The notes under the pieces: generated by a model
Seen by the model: the letters and a program-made list of their open reading frames with translations, nothing else
Told to the model about the DNA's origin: nothing
Databases searched by the model: none
From: Garcia nutans
Taxonomy: Eukaryota > Streptophyta > Magnoliopsida > Malpighiales > Euphorbiaceae
Direction of reading: 5' to 3'
Assembly: GCA_947685225.1 (NCBI GenBank)
Contig: CANTUV010000008.1
Location: 38,437,501 to 38,501,500 of the forward strand
Length of the DNA stretch: 64,000 nucleotides
In this document: in pieces, positions 47,263 to 58,618 of the stretch
Layout of the letters: each line of letters begins with the position of its first letter
Numbering within the stretch: the first letter of the stretch is position 1
Made by a program: the position numbers and the translations under genes

Positions 47263-47795
47263 GGTTCCATATGAGAATCAATGCAGCTCTAAACATAATC
47301 TTGTAAAGCTTCCTTTACCTTCTTGGCTCTTTGTCTTATGATTTTTCCACTAGGAATCTTCAAGCTTTATGTTTCAGTGCTTACATCCATGGGCTCCATA
47401 GCCATGCTCGTGTCATGAGGGCTCACTAATATTCCGAATATGCCTACTTATCTCGTTTGAATGGGAATTAGAGTCGTAAGTAGTTCATGCATTTAGTTGC
47501 AAAGGGCTTAAATTAACTAATTTTAGTTGATTATTTATCGAATGGAAATAGAATGGAGAAAAGAATACAATACCTTGGGTAGTCGCATTTTCCTGATGGA
47601 AGGGTGGAGGTCTTTGCCTCTCCATACTCCATTAAATTAATTAATAATGGAGATAGAAGAAAATTTAATTAATTAATTTTTAGCGTGAGTGCAATTCAAT
47701 ACAGTTTCGGTGTCCATAATTTGGATCCTAAAATAAGAGTAGGAGACTTCTATTTATAGAAGTTAGAAGGGTCACCCAAACTGTGCGTGATGCAG
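47263..47795 (-). other. Unassigned host sequence, possible old LTR
   Basis: Continuation of 44893-45044 after O. The minus strand has a canonical TATAAATA at 47751-47758. Combined with the primer-like site near 44990, this could be part of the 5' LTR of an old minus-strand element (start lost). The call is inference only. Confidence 0.35.
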
Positions 47796-49251
47796 TGGGA
47801 GCAGGGATTTTTGCCCTCCACTCCAGGTGAAATGGTTCTTACAATTTCAGAACTATTAGGCTCTAGGCCTTAGAGAACATGGGTCTAAACTTGGAGAATT
47901 TGGAGTTGCCACTCGGATGGGTTGGGAAGATAGAAATGAGTGGGTGACTCAATTCCTAAGGAATTTCCATCCCCAAATTGGGTTCAGAAATTTGGGTATG
48001 AATGGAGAAGGTGAGAATTGACCCATCACCCTCATAACACCTGGTTCATTGGAACCGGCCTTCTTTGCAGGTCTAAATATTATTGAATTCTTAAATTAGT
48101 ATGATGTAATCCATATTACATGCAAGAGTGAAAAATAAATAATCATATTATAAATTAAACAAACAAGCAAATAAATAAAATGAGCACCCATACTAGATGG
48201 AAACATGCCCTTATCAACATCCAAAATCCATACAAATAAATAAAATAGGACATCCACCAAAAGGTGGAAATGTGTCCTTACAGTTGTCCAAAGTCCATAA
48301 TTAAATTACATAGAATTGATAACATAAGACACCCGTAAGTAGAAACATGCATTTTACATTGTCCTCAAAAGCCAAACGATGACAAATGAAAAGAAATTAT
48401 AATCTAAAAGCACATAAATAATAATCATACACATTGTCATTAATAATCATAAAATTAGGCCTTAATTAAAAGGAAATTAAAATTGCAATCCACTAGCATA
48501 TCTTAATTATTAGCCCATTAATGAAGTATAGTGCACAATGCACACGGCGGTTTCGCTAGCCGATTAGCGGGCGGGGGTCAAGAATGATAATTTATTAATA
48601 GATATTTCTTATTAAAGAACATACCTACATTGTTGGCTCCACCAAATAGTAATATTGAACCAAACACTAGACTGGACTAGCACAACCTTTTGTGGAAACT
48701 AATGTTAAGGTTTTGCCTTGAAGAATCACTAATAGCTTGCGTCAATTGTATTTTTAGGTCGCACAATATAGCTTGAAAGGTTTCTCAGTTTTCTTTCTAC
48801 CTCTCTTACTTTTTATGTCTTTTATGGTTTTTCTTTGTTGTTGTGTACTCCCTATTCTATTGGTTCTGGATACTCAATGTAAATAGTTATCATTCTTAAT
48901 TGCTAACTATGGCTCATGTTGTGGCTATCCCTCCTTGCTCGTGTTTGTTGGGTATTTATAAACAATATTAGGGAAACCTTATTCAAAGAGTCCTGACTAG
49001 CTTTGGATAAGCCTCTGAACCATTTGAATCCTACTAGAATTAAACTCTTTGAAATAAGGCCAGCAGACTTTGCCAATTCGACATGAATTTGATACGGACC
49101 CATTGTTTTAGCTTTTGGGTCAGACCCGAGTTGATTTGGACTTTTAAGATTGGACTGAATCTAATTAAAGCTTTTAAATTTTAAATTGGATTTTGGTTGG
49201 ACTCTTTTAATTGGGACTGAACTTGTTTAGGGCCAATATTAGGGGTCGACA
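47796..49251 (-). mobile_element. LTR P, Tat-like (1456 bp)
   Basis: Minus-strand copy starting TGTCGACCCCTAATATTG at 49251 and ending near 47796 after GGCAAAAATCCCTGCTCCCA. It shares the GGAACCGG, GAGTTGCCACTCGGATGG and CCATTTC blocks with K and L in reverse. It is shorter than K and L and lacks the telo-box cluster. No matching target duplication is visible. Confidence 0.7.
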
Positions 49252-50933
49252 GTTTTGCCCCCTTATGAGGAATGGTTCTTACGACTATGACACTGTTAGG
49301 CTCGGGGCATTAGAGAATATGGGCCTAAGCCCAGAGAATTGGAGTCGCCACCTAGATGGGCTGGGAAAGAAATTGAAAGGGGTAATGACTCGATTTCTAA
49401 GGAATCTCCAACCCCTATTGGGTTTGAAAAGTTGGGTATGCATGGGAAGGTGAGAATGACCAGCATCCCTACAGTGCCTAGTTCATTGGAACCGGCCTCC
49501 TTTTTAGGTCTAAATATTATTAAATTCTTACATTATTATAACATCATTCATATTACATGGAATTAAAAATGAACATTCACCATATTATTAATTTAAACAA
49601 ACAAATCAAAATGGGCACCCATCCGAGGATGGAAACATGACCTTAAAATAAATTACACATATAATCATTAAGTAATCATAAAATTAGGGTTTAATTAATA
49701 AGAAATTAAAATTAAAATCCAATAACACATCTTAATATTAACCCCTAATAAAATATAGTGGGCAATGCACACGACGATCTTGCTAGCCGATTAGCGGGCG
49801 GGAATCAAAGGGGTAACCCCCCTTGCGAGGGATTAGGTCTACCGCTCCAGAAAGGTAAACAATTTACAAGATAGGTTTTTTTTTTGTTGAATTATGGTTT
49901 TTTAATAAAAATTAGGGTTTTGAGAAATAAATTAGGGTTTGGTTCAAATTATAATTGAAAGCAAGTAATTAGGGTTTAGATCATACTAAGTTTTAAGGTT
50001 TAGGGATGAAAGTTAATGTTTCAGATGCTGACAATAAATTTATAAAACTAAACACAAGGGATAGTGAATCCAATGAATCGATCCGCTATTGGAACTTAAA
50101 AAGAATAAAAGAACCAAATAAAATTAAACTAAACAATGAAGACAATTAACTTAAATTATAGAATCAAATCTACATTGTTGGCTCCTCCAAGGTAGGTTTA
50201 CTAGACCAAGATTAATTGCACAATTGCTAGTTGGGCAGCCTGGATCAAGTTACTTCCTCTCCTTCCCCTTGATTCTATATGTTTTGCTTTATTTTAATGG
50301 TTGCTATTTTTCCTTAAGGTTCTGCCGCCCTTTTGTATTTTTTAATTGCTATTTTCTTTCTTAATCTGAGCTGCCTCATTTTGTATTTTTAATTGTGTAT
50401 TTTATACGCAGCATTAGGGTTTTCTCCAACTTAATAATTCTAATCCAATTGAAAGATTCACTGCTTATCCCAATCCTTTCTAAGTTTAAAACTAATTAGG
50501 ATATCGAATTAAATCGTGTTATGGGACTCATATCGAATCAGACCAAGTATAATTCAACATGAGCTATGGCTCATGTCAAATTAGACATTGTTCAAGTCGA
50601 CATGAGCTTGCTCATGTCAAATTGGACAATGCTCATGTTGAATTTGGACATTGTCCAATTCGACATGGGCTATGTTCATGTCAAATGAGTATAGCCCAAA
50701 TCGATTTAAACCAAAATCGAGTCAACTTTGAGTCGGACCTAATTCTAAAAATTAGACTAGGTTTACTTTGGGCCTTTTAAAATTGGACTGAACTTAATTC
50801 AAGCTTTTAAAAATTTAATAAGACTATGTTTAAGCTTTTAAAATTGTACTGGGCTAGGTTTAAGCTTCTTGGACTTGACTTGACCCTTTTTAATTTGGGT
50901 TGAACTTATTGAGGCTAAAATTAAGGGTCTACA
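49252..50933 (-). mobile_element. LTR Q, Tat-like (1682 bp), lacking its last ~13 bp
   Basis: Starts TGTAGACCCTTAATTTTAGCC at 50933 on the minus strand and ends AAGGGGGCAAAAC at 49252, directly against the TG of P; the terminal ATTCCCCGCTCACA of K is missing. It has an array of GACATGAGC/GCTCATGTC palindromes (50548-50690). Upstream in its own orientation lies AAGAAGGGC and the repeat tract, so Q is probably a 3' LTR. Confidence 0.72.
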
Positions 50934-52110
50934 GCCCTTCTTGAAAAGATTTGAAACTTTAGTAGAAAAGAGTGAAAAGTAATGATATAGCTTCTAAATT
51001 TTGCACCAAGTATCTATAAAACAAAACACAATGAGAAACAAAAAAAAACCAAAGGATGGATGCCCTATCGACATTCGATCGTTGGGCAACTCTAATATTC
51101 CAATGAAATCACTAAGCAATTCTAATATCTTGGTAAATCAAAATAATCATCAAGCAACACTAATATCCTAATGAAATAACCAAGCGACTCTAATATCTTG
51201 GTAAATCAAAACAACCATCAAACAATTCAAATATTCCCATGAAAACCACCAAGCGAATATAATATCTTGGTAAATCAATATAATCATCAAGCGATTTTAA
51301 TATCTCGATGAAAACTATTAAGTGACTCCAATATCTTAATGAAGTAACAGCCATTGAGCAACTCTAATATCTTGATGAAACCACCATGCAACTCTAATAT
51401 CTTGGTCAATTATCACAATCATCGGGCGATTCTAATATCCCGATGAAAACCATCAAGTGACTATAATATCTCGTTGAAACCACAAAGCAGCTATAATATC
51501 TTGGTAAATCAATGCAATCATCAGGAGACTCTAATATCTCAATGAAACCACCAACAAACTCTAATATTTTCGTAAATCAAAACAAACACATGACAAAAAT
51601 CATCAAAGAAGAGTGACATGCTGCAACATGACTCGTCAAAAGTAACCATCAAGCAATTTTAATATCTTAATAGGATAGTGAGCCACTTTAATATCTCACT
51701 AGGAACAAACCTAGATACTTCAATAGATATATAAAAACCATATGCCTTTGCAGAAATGGATCTTCACCTTGATTGTTTATTTTTGAATACTTCAACAAAT
51801 CCAAAAATATATATGCCTTTGGATCTTGATTCTTGGGAATAGGGTTTCATCCTGTATTGACTTCCACTCTTCTAGCTAGAATGACCTTATGTCATTTGTA
51901 TCTTCATTCATTTGAGAGTTCTAAATTTCTTCTAGCCATCATTCATTTTAGAGTTTTGGCTTTCTTCTAGCCACTTGTTCCATGCTTTCATGAATTCTGC
52001 TTTTGATTTTTTAATGGATTCCGCTTTACAAAAAATTTGCCTATTTACCAAAATTTTGGCTATTTTTTAGCCCTTTAGGCCTCATATTCTCTCTTTGCCC
52101 CCTACATGAC
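50934..52110 (-). mobile_element. Probable 3' untranslated end of Q's Tat-like element
   Basis: Non-coding sequence upstream (minus-strand sense) of Q, ending in a purine tract AAGAAGGGC before the LTR. It is dominated by tandem repeats. Tat/Ogre elements are known for variable tandem repeats between pol and the 3' LTR, which fits. It is cut at 52110 by L (possible left duplication ATGAC, 52106-52110). Confidence 0.55.
51090..51720 (-). repeat. Degenerate tandem repeats, ~33 + ~38 bp units
   Basis: Alternating units around CAAGC(A/G)A(C/T)TCTAATATC, followed either by (T/C)(C/T)(A/G)ATGAAA or TTGGTAAATCAA. Most copies form dimers of about 71 bp and are well diverged. Plus-strand text is quoted. 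Confidence 0.75.
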
Positions 52111-54362
52111 TGTAAACCCTTAATTTTAGCCCTGGCTAGTCCGGTGCTAATTCTAAACCTTTGATTGGATTAATATATTGTAATAGGGACTAAAATAAGG
52201 TAATTAAACTTTTACAACCCTATTTGGTTATGATTTAGAAGATTTGGTTGGTTTTAATATGATACCGATGCACTGAACCCTAAAACAGGTCTGATTTGAA
52301 GGTTTGGTTGATTTTTCACTTAATATGGATGGCCTTTAGGCAATAGGAGTGTCTCATGTCGAATTAGGGCACCCAATTCGACATGGAGTCCCATGTCAAA
52401 TTGGGAGTCCCATTTCGATATGGGGCAGCCACATTTCGATATGGGGTAGCCCCTTATCGAAATGGGGGTCTCCCAGTCCGATAAGGGGTAGGTTTTTTCT
52501 TTCCGTGTCGAATCCAGATGTATATTTTGATATGGACTCAGATTCTATAAAAATTAAATCACTTGAATTCGAGACGAACTCAATTTTCCTCATATTCAAG
52601 TAATTCCAATTTGATATGGTCTCCGTTTGTGTCAAACCCATGAATTTGACATGCATCAGAATAACCCATTCTTAAAAAGGATAACTTCCATGCTTAACCT
52701 GATGGATGTTATAAATACAAGTTTTAAAAACTTGAGGAAGGATTTTGGTCCTTTGGGTAGCTGTTGAGACTCTGGAAAAACTCAGTAACCAAACTTTATC
52801 AATAATAAACCCTAGGAAATTTCATCAATATAGAAAACATAGAGGACGATAGACAAAGAAGAGAAAAGACACACAAACCTTACAAAGGCAGGGCACACAT
52901 TGTCTTGGAAAAGCTCACCCAGAATTTCCATCCAACGATTTTGGTGGAGCCAACAAATGATGGTACACACTAATTTTGATTGTTTTTGTTCTTTCTTCAT
53001 CTAATTAAATTTCCAGTAGGCTATTTCTTTTAATCACAATTCATACTAGTTTACATGGAGTGCAGATTGCTATTATTACTTTGCTAAATTATACAAACTG
53101 GATCTAGTAATTTGCTTGCTCAGGATATTTGTTATTTGTTTTCTATTGCATGATTATTTGTCCCATATACTACAATGGGCACACTTAAGGGTTTTCCATA
53201 AAACCTCACAGTAGCTTCATTTAAGCTCTTAAAAAAATATTGTCACAATGACTTAATTCATTTAAACCCTAATTCATTTAAAGCCTTAAACTCCAACATT
53301 ATTTTTTATAAATAACAAACCCTAAATTATTTCTTGCTAAACCCTAATTGCATGGTATGAGCCCTAAACCCTAATTTATTTCTTCCTAAACCCTAATTGC
53401 ATGGTATGAGCCCTAAACCCTAATTTAATTAACCAAAAACCTTATACTATTTTCTTAAAACCATAAAACCCTAATTAATTCTATTTTCCAAAATCTTCAT
53501 AGTAGCCTAACACTTTAAATAATAATAATAAAGTTAATCCCAAAACCCTAAAATCTTAATTTTTGAATCTAAACCCCAAAAATCTAAATGTTATTTAAGA
53601 AACCCTAATCTGAGATGTAAACCTATACTTGTATCTTTATTGCTTTATTTAAGTTAGATGCATGTTTATGATATATTTTGATTGATGGTTTATTTAATCC
53701 ATGATGAATGGTTTATTTTATGATGGTTTATTTAATCTATGGAGAATTATTTATTTTATGATGAATGGTTGATTTTTTTCATTGGCTTGTTTTGGTTTCG
53801 AAAATTGTAAGAGGTATGTTTCCATGATTTGGGTGCCTCATGTATTGAGCATCATGTAATTTAAAGTCTCAAATCAATATAAATGACACTTTTCCACCTT
53901 TTGGTGGGTATCCTATTTAGTTTTAGACATTAGATGATGTAAGGACACATTTCCATCCAAGGATGGGTGTCCATTTATTTATTTTGTTTGAACATTGCTA
54001 TGTTTTTTTAATGAAATATTTGTTTATTCTTATTATTGCATGTAGTATGGATTATATCATAATAATTAAGAATATTACAATATTAAGACCTGAAAAGGAG
54101 GCCGGTTCCAATGAACCAGGCGTTGTGGGGGTGCTGAGTCATTCTAACCTTCTCCACACGTACCTAACTTTCCGAACCCAATAGGGGGTTGGGGATTCCT
54201 TAGGAATTGAGTCATCCACCCCTTTATTTTTCCTGGCTTGTCCGGGTGGCAACTCCATTTTCTCCGAATTTAGGCCCGTGTTCTCTAAGACCCTGAGCCT
54301 AACAGTGCCGAAGTCGCAAGAACCATTCCATATGGGAGTGGGGGAAAAAATCCCCGCTCACA
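52111..54362 (+). mobile_element. 5' LTR of element L (Tat/Ogre-like, 2252 bp)
   Basis: TGTAAACCCTTAATTTTAGCC to CCCCGCTCACA, followed by a primer-site-like sequence and gag. It has palindromic segments (52355-52470; CATGTCGAATT/AATTCGACATG perfect over 11 bp), the AAACCCTAA cluster (53260-53600) and the conserved GGAGGCCGGTTCCAATGAACC block near 54099. It closely resembles K over its second half. Confidence 0.82.
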
Positions 54363-54363
54363 G

Positions 54364-54381
54364 TGACGACTCTACTGGAGA
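54364..54381 (+). promoter_or_regulatory. Probable primer binding site of L
   Basis: TGACGACTCTACTGGAGA begins two bases after the LTR. It resembles the TGGCGACTCTGCTGGGGA type that I recall from Ogre/Tat-like elements; the tRNA identity was not checked. Confidence 0.65.
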
Positions 54382-55420
54382 TAAGAGAAGTTAATTCCGT
54401 TAGTCTTTATATTATTCTATTCTTTCTTAGTATGATGTTATCCATTGCATTATTTAGATTGCATTGTGTGCATGAGTTAGGATGCCCGTGTTACCCGTGT
54501 TGTATCATGTAAGGGATACCATACTTTCACTCAAGGTATGGAGATCGAGCATGGCATAACCACTCATAGCCTTGTACCTTTTGGTATATACTTGCTATGG
54601 GAGCCAAAAACCTTTTAACCTAAAGACTTAAGCTCATGTAATTGACCTAGTTATTTTTCTTAGGATTTTACCCCAAATGCTTATTGTTTGACTATGATTG
54701 ATATATCTTGGTTTGAACCATGGCTTATTTTGTTTGTTCTTTTTTTCTAATATGACCTTTCTATATTGTAATCTCAAAATTAATTCTTTAAAATCCAAAA
54801 GACCAAAGCTATTTTTAAAATTTTCAAGAAGGTCTTTGGACATTGAAACCTTTCAAAATGGGTCAAAAATCTTTTTACACATTATGGCCCAAACAAACAA
54901 AATTATCTTTCATCTAAAAATACAACCTTTTCTTAAAAAGAGTTCACAAATATTTAGGTCAATTATGAAAAACCAAAAATCAATTGTCAGCCTAGCTTAT
55001 ACCAAGAATCATTAATCATGAGCTTGTTTATAGCATGAATCAATTGTTGCTTTTTCTAAATAAGAAATCTATTTATGATAAACTAATTATTTTTGCTTTA
55101 TTTCTATAAAGCATAAAAGCTATTTTAGTTGAGATTCAATGGATTAAAGCTTAATTAATGGAAATTATCATGGACTGACTTCTATTTTAGAAAATGCAAT
55201 TATTGGTAAAACCGTCTGTGGGAACTTCTCGAAAATAAAATATCCCATGTTGGTATTTTATTGACCATATAACTAGGAAAAGAGACTCACCGTTCGTGTG
55301 TGAAAGTTATAAAGTTGGAAGGAAAGTCTTAAATTATCTTTGATTATTTGTTGTTTATGCATACATGCATACACACATTGCATAACATATCATTAAATCC
55401 TTTTTGGCTCACAGACCTAG
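54382..55420 (+). other. Leader of element L
   Basis: About 1 kb with no convincing gene, only stop-rich AT-rich sequence. The gag start is somewhere near its end, since conserved-looking coding sequence begins around 55420. Confidence 0.55.
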
Positions 55421-55942
55421 AGTATAGCAGTTCAAGAGCGTATGACAACCCCACCTACGCCAGTGACATAGAATCCAATAGCGACTTAATTGGCTTCTCA
55501 CCAAGAGCATTAGAGCCCAAACAAATTCAAAGAATGGTGGACGATGCCCTCAATGCCAAAATGGAAGAACTAAAGGAGGTCCTGGCTGAGACCATGAAGA
55601 GCCAATTGGCTGCAATTTTGGGGAATAATGCCAAGGCATCTGCTAGCACCAAGAAGCCAAAGGACAAAGGGAAGGCTAAGGTTGGTGAAGTGGCTTTTGA
55701 TGATGACAAGGTGGTCATCGATGAAGATGATGACTGGGCTCAATACTTTCAAGATCCACAAGACAAGAAGAAGGAGCCAAAGGTTGTTGAAAGATCAACT
55801 GTGGAAAAGACTGAAACTTTAGATGTTGAAACGTTGATTGCTAATTTGGAAAAGAAATTTGAAAAGAAGCTAATAACTTAAGAAATGTCTAAAGTTGACA
55901 AGTTGTTTGAGCTAGATGAAGAGATTCCATAGAAGTTCAAGA
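55421..55942 (+). pseudogene. Element L gag, N-terminal part
   Basis: An acidic/lysine-rich leader with a helical segment (QIQRMVDDALNAKMEELKEVL), then VETLIANLEKKFEKK. In-frame stops at 55879-55881 and about 55930 precede the solo LTR M. Coding resumes in the same frame after M, because M plus one duplication is 2676 bp, a multiple of three. Confidence 0.75.
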
Positions 55943-58618
55943 TGTAATATCCCTAAAATTTGAAAATAAATATTAATTGTTGTAAATTAATTAAAGGATT
56001 TATAAGTGTATATATTTAATTAAGTGAAAAGAAAGGAAAAAGGAAAAAAGGGAAGTGTGTATATGTTGTATATATTAAGATATATACATTATATACAAGT
56101 CGACATGGTTAGTTGGTCAAATGATATTTTAAATTATTAAGATATTAATATGTTATGATAGTGGAAGTTGATATTATAATATAATATTATTAATACTTGG
56201 TGGAGATTAAAAGAGGATATTCGTGTGGTTAATTAGGAAAGTGGTTGGTTTGAATGGAAAATGACTATTTTCATCTTCTTCTTTCTTCTCCAAGAAGGCA
56301 AACCATCACCATGTTCATCAAAGAGAAAAGAGATTTTGTTTCTTCCTAACTCAAGCAATCAAAGGATTTCAAGTGATCAAGTTGGAGTTTTAAGGATTTT
56401 TCTTCTTATTTGGTAAGTTTCCAACTTGTTTCTTGATTTCCTTTGAGAGTGTGTTTATTAGTTTGTTGGATGTTTGATGTAGTTGTGTTTATGGTTGATT
56501 TTGGTATGTTTGAAGTTGTTTTGTCTTGTTAACTTTGAAATTTGGGGTTGGATTGAAGAAAAAGGGTTAAGTTTGGTGAAGAGAATAAAAGTTGTGTGTT
56601 GTGGTACTTTGAGTTGAGAAGTTTTGGTTGTGATTGTGTATATTTGCACTTTTAATTGAGTTGTGTTGATGTTCATATAAGTTTATTGTGGTATTATGAT
56701 GGTTTTGGTTGTGTTGGTTTGGAGTTGAAAAGGGTAATGAAAGATGATAGTCAGATGTGGCAATTTTTATGTCGATATCAGGTTTTTGGCCTGACACGCC
56801 CGGTGGCACGACCATGTCTTTGGGCGTGTTGATGGTTCTACTTTCAGTGTTAGTGACATGAGCAGTGACATTCCCATGTCACTAAGCGTGTCACAACTAC
56901 TGTGTTGTTGGAAAATTGACACGTGCAGTGACACGACCATGTCACTGAGCGTGTCATAGCTACTGCATTATTGGAGAATTGACACGTGCAGTGACACACC
57001 CATGTCACTGAGCGTGTCATAACTATTGTGTTGTTGGAGAATTGACACGTGCAGCGACATGCCCATGTCACTGAGCATGTTAAAGGTTCTGTGTTGTGGG
57101 TTTAGGGCACGGTCATGGACATGCCCGTGTTGTTGAGCGTGTCAAGTGTAGAGTTTGCCCTAGATAGTGCTTTTTCTTATTTCCTATGTGTATCACTAAG
57201 TGAGTATTTATAATCACCTTTGGTTTAGGATTTGAAGAGAATTGAGTTATCAATCCAAGTGTTGAGGGATATCTTGGAAGAGGAGGTTAAAGTGGTATTG
57301 TTACTTTTAGAGGTAAGTACAAACTTTGAATGATTGCATACATTTAAATGACATTGGGACTTAACACATTTGGTTGGAAAAATGTGTTAAGTTACTTAAT
57401 ATATTGTTGATGAATGAGAAATATGTTATGATATGCATAATGTGAATTATGTTGATGTATAAAAGTAATGTGTTGTAATTGAAAAGAAATATGGAATAAT
57501 GTGATGAGATATGTGAATACATAATGTAATAAATTGATATTGATATAAAAGAGAAAAAATGAGAAAAGTGAGAAAAAGATGATATAATAAGGCAATGTGC
57601 CTAGTTTGATCATGAGTAAATGAGAAAGGATTTGAGAATGGAATTATGAAAGGATTTGATAATGAGAAATATGAATAAATTATGTGTCTAGAATGTTATT
57701 CAATTTTCAGAGTTCTGGGTTTGGTGGCATACCTATGAATTGCCTACGGGCTAGATGCTGCGCTGGTGAAAAGACCGGGTCATAAGCCAGGCCCAGCCGA
57801 TAAATATGATGTTTTTGGGGTGAAAAGACCGAGTCGTAAGCCTCAAAAACAAATCCTTGAAGCTAGATTGAGTGAAAAGACCGGGTCATAAGCTCAGATC
57901 TAGTTGGATTATCCATGGATATATTGCCTATGGGGCTAGACACAAGGTGTCATTATGGACCAAAGCAGTAACTCTAAAATTTGAATAGCATATTAGATCC
58001 TTTTTGGGCCCATGCTTATCTTTGCTTTAATGTGAATTATGATTTGAGATACAATTGAGTAATATAATGAGATATAATGTTATTAGTTATGATATTCACA
58101 TGTGTTGTGCATTGACATTACATTTGAACTATATTGTTATCAAAGTTTGTACCACTAAGCTTCTGGCTTAGCGCGATTGTCGTTCATCGCGCAGATGGTA
58201 GGGTAGAACCGGTTGAGCCGGAGAGTTTAGCTAGACCGAGTTGAGTCTAGGGTTGAGATTGTGAGTGCAGTGTTGATTGTGGAACATCAAGATCAGAGAC
58301 AAACTGCCAACATGTATATATTTTATATTTTTGTACATATTGATTTTGGATGTAAATAAATATGTATATTTCACTTCCGCAATCTATCAAAAATGTTTTG
58401 GATAAACCTTTAGTAATGAAGTTAAATATGTTTTAACAAGTAATATATCATCTATTATTTTTATGATGTCAATTGAATGTTTTAAGATTATACAAATTTT
58501 ATAAGTAATGATTTGATTGTTTAAAAAGGTTGTGACATTCTTGTATCCTCTATACGTATATTACATATAGTGAGTATATGTGGTGTATGTATATTGGGTA
58601 TAAGGGTGTTACACAAGA
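55938..58618 (+). mobile_element. Solo LTR M (55943-58613) with CAAGA target duplications
   Basis: TGTAATATCCC to GGGTGTTACA, 2671 bp, flanked by CAAGA at 55938-55942 and 58614-58618, inside gag of L. Landmarks: CTTGGTGGAGATTAAAAG (56196-56213), putative intron 56413-57228 (TTTG|GTAAG ... GGTTTAG|G), a GACACG/CGTGTC array (about 56796-57145), four copies of GACCGGGTC(A/G)TAAGC-like text (57773-57900), and the double hairpin at 58155-58193. It resembles LTR E. Confidence 0.93.
56413..57228 (+). other. Putative intron inside LTR M
   Basis: Bounded by TATTTG|GTAAGTTT and TTTGGTTTAG|GATTTG, 816 bp. Nearly all of the motif array lies inside. Exon-side sequences align with those of C and F. Confidence 0.6.

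Noticed and set aside
51090..51720. CRISPR-like array
   Set aside because: Both repeat and spacer positions are degenerate copies of each other; a eukaryotic transposon context.
53260..53600. Interstitial telomere
   Set aside because: CCCTAAA words are dispersed and separated, not a perfect tandem array.
44600..54362. GGAGGCCGGTTCCAATGAACC as a host regulatory site
   Set aside because: Found in K, L, P and Q at the same LTR position, so it is part of the LTR family.
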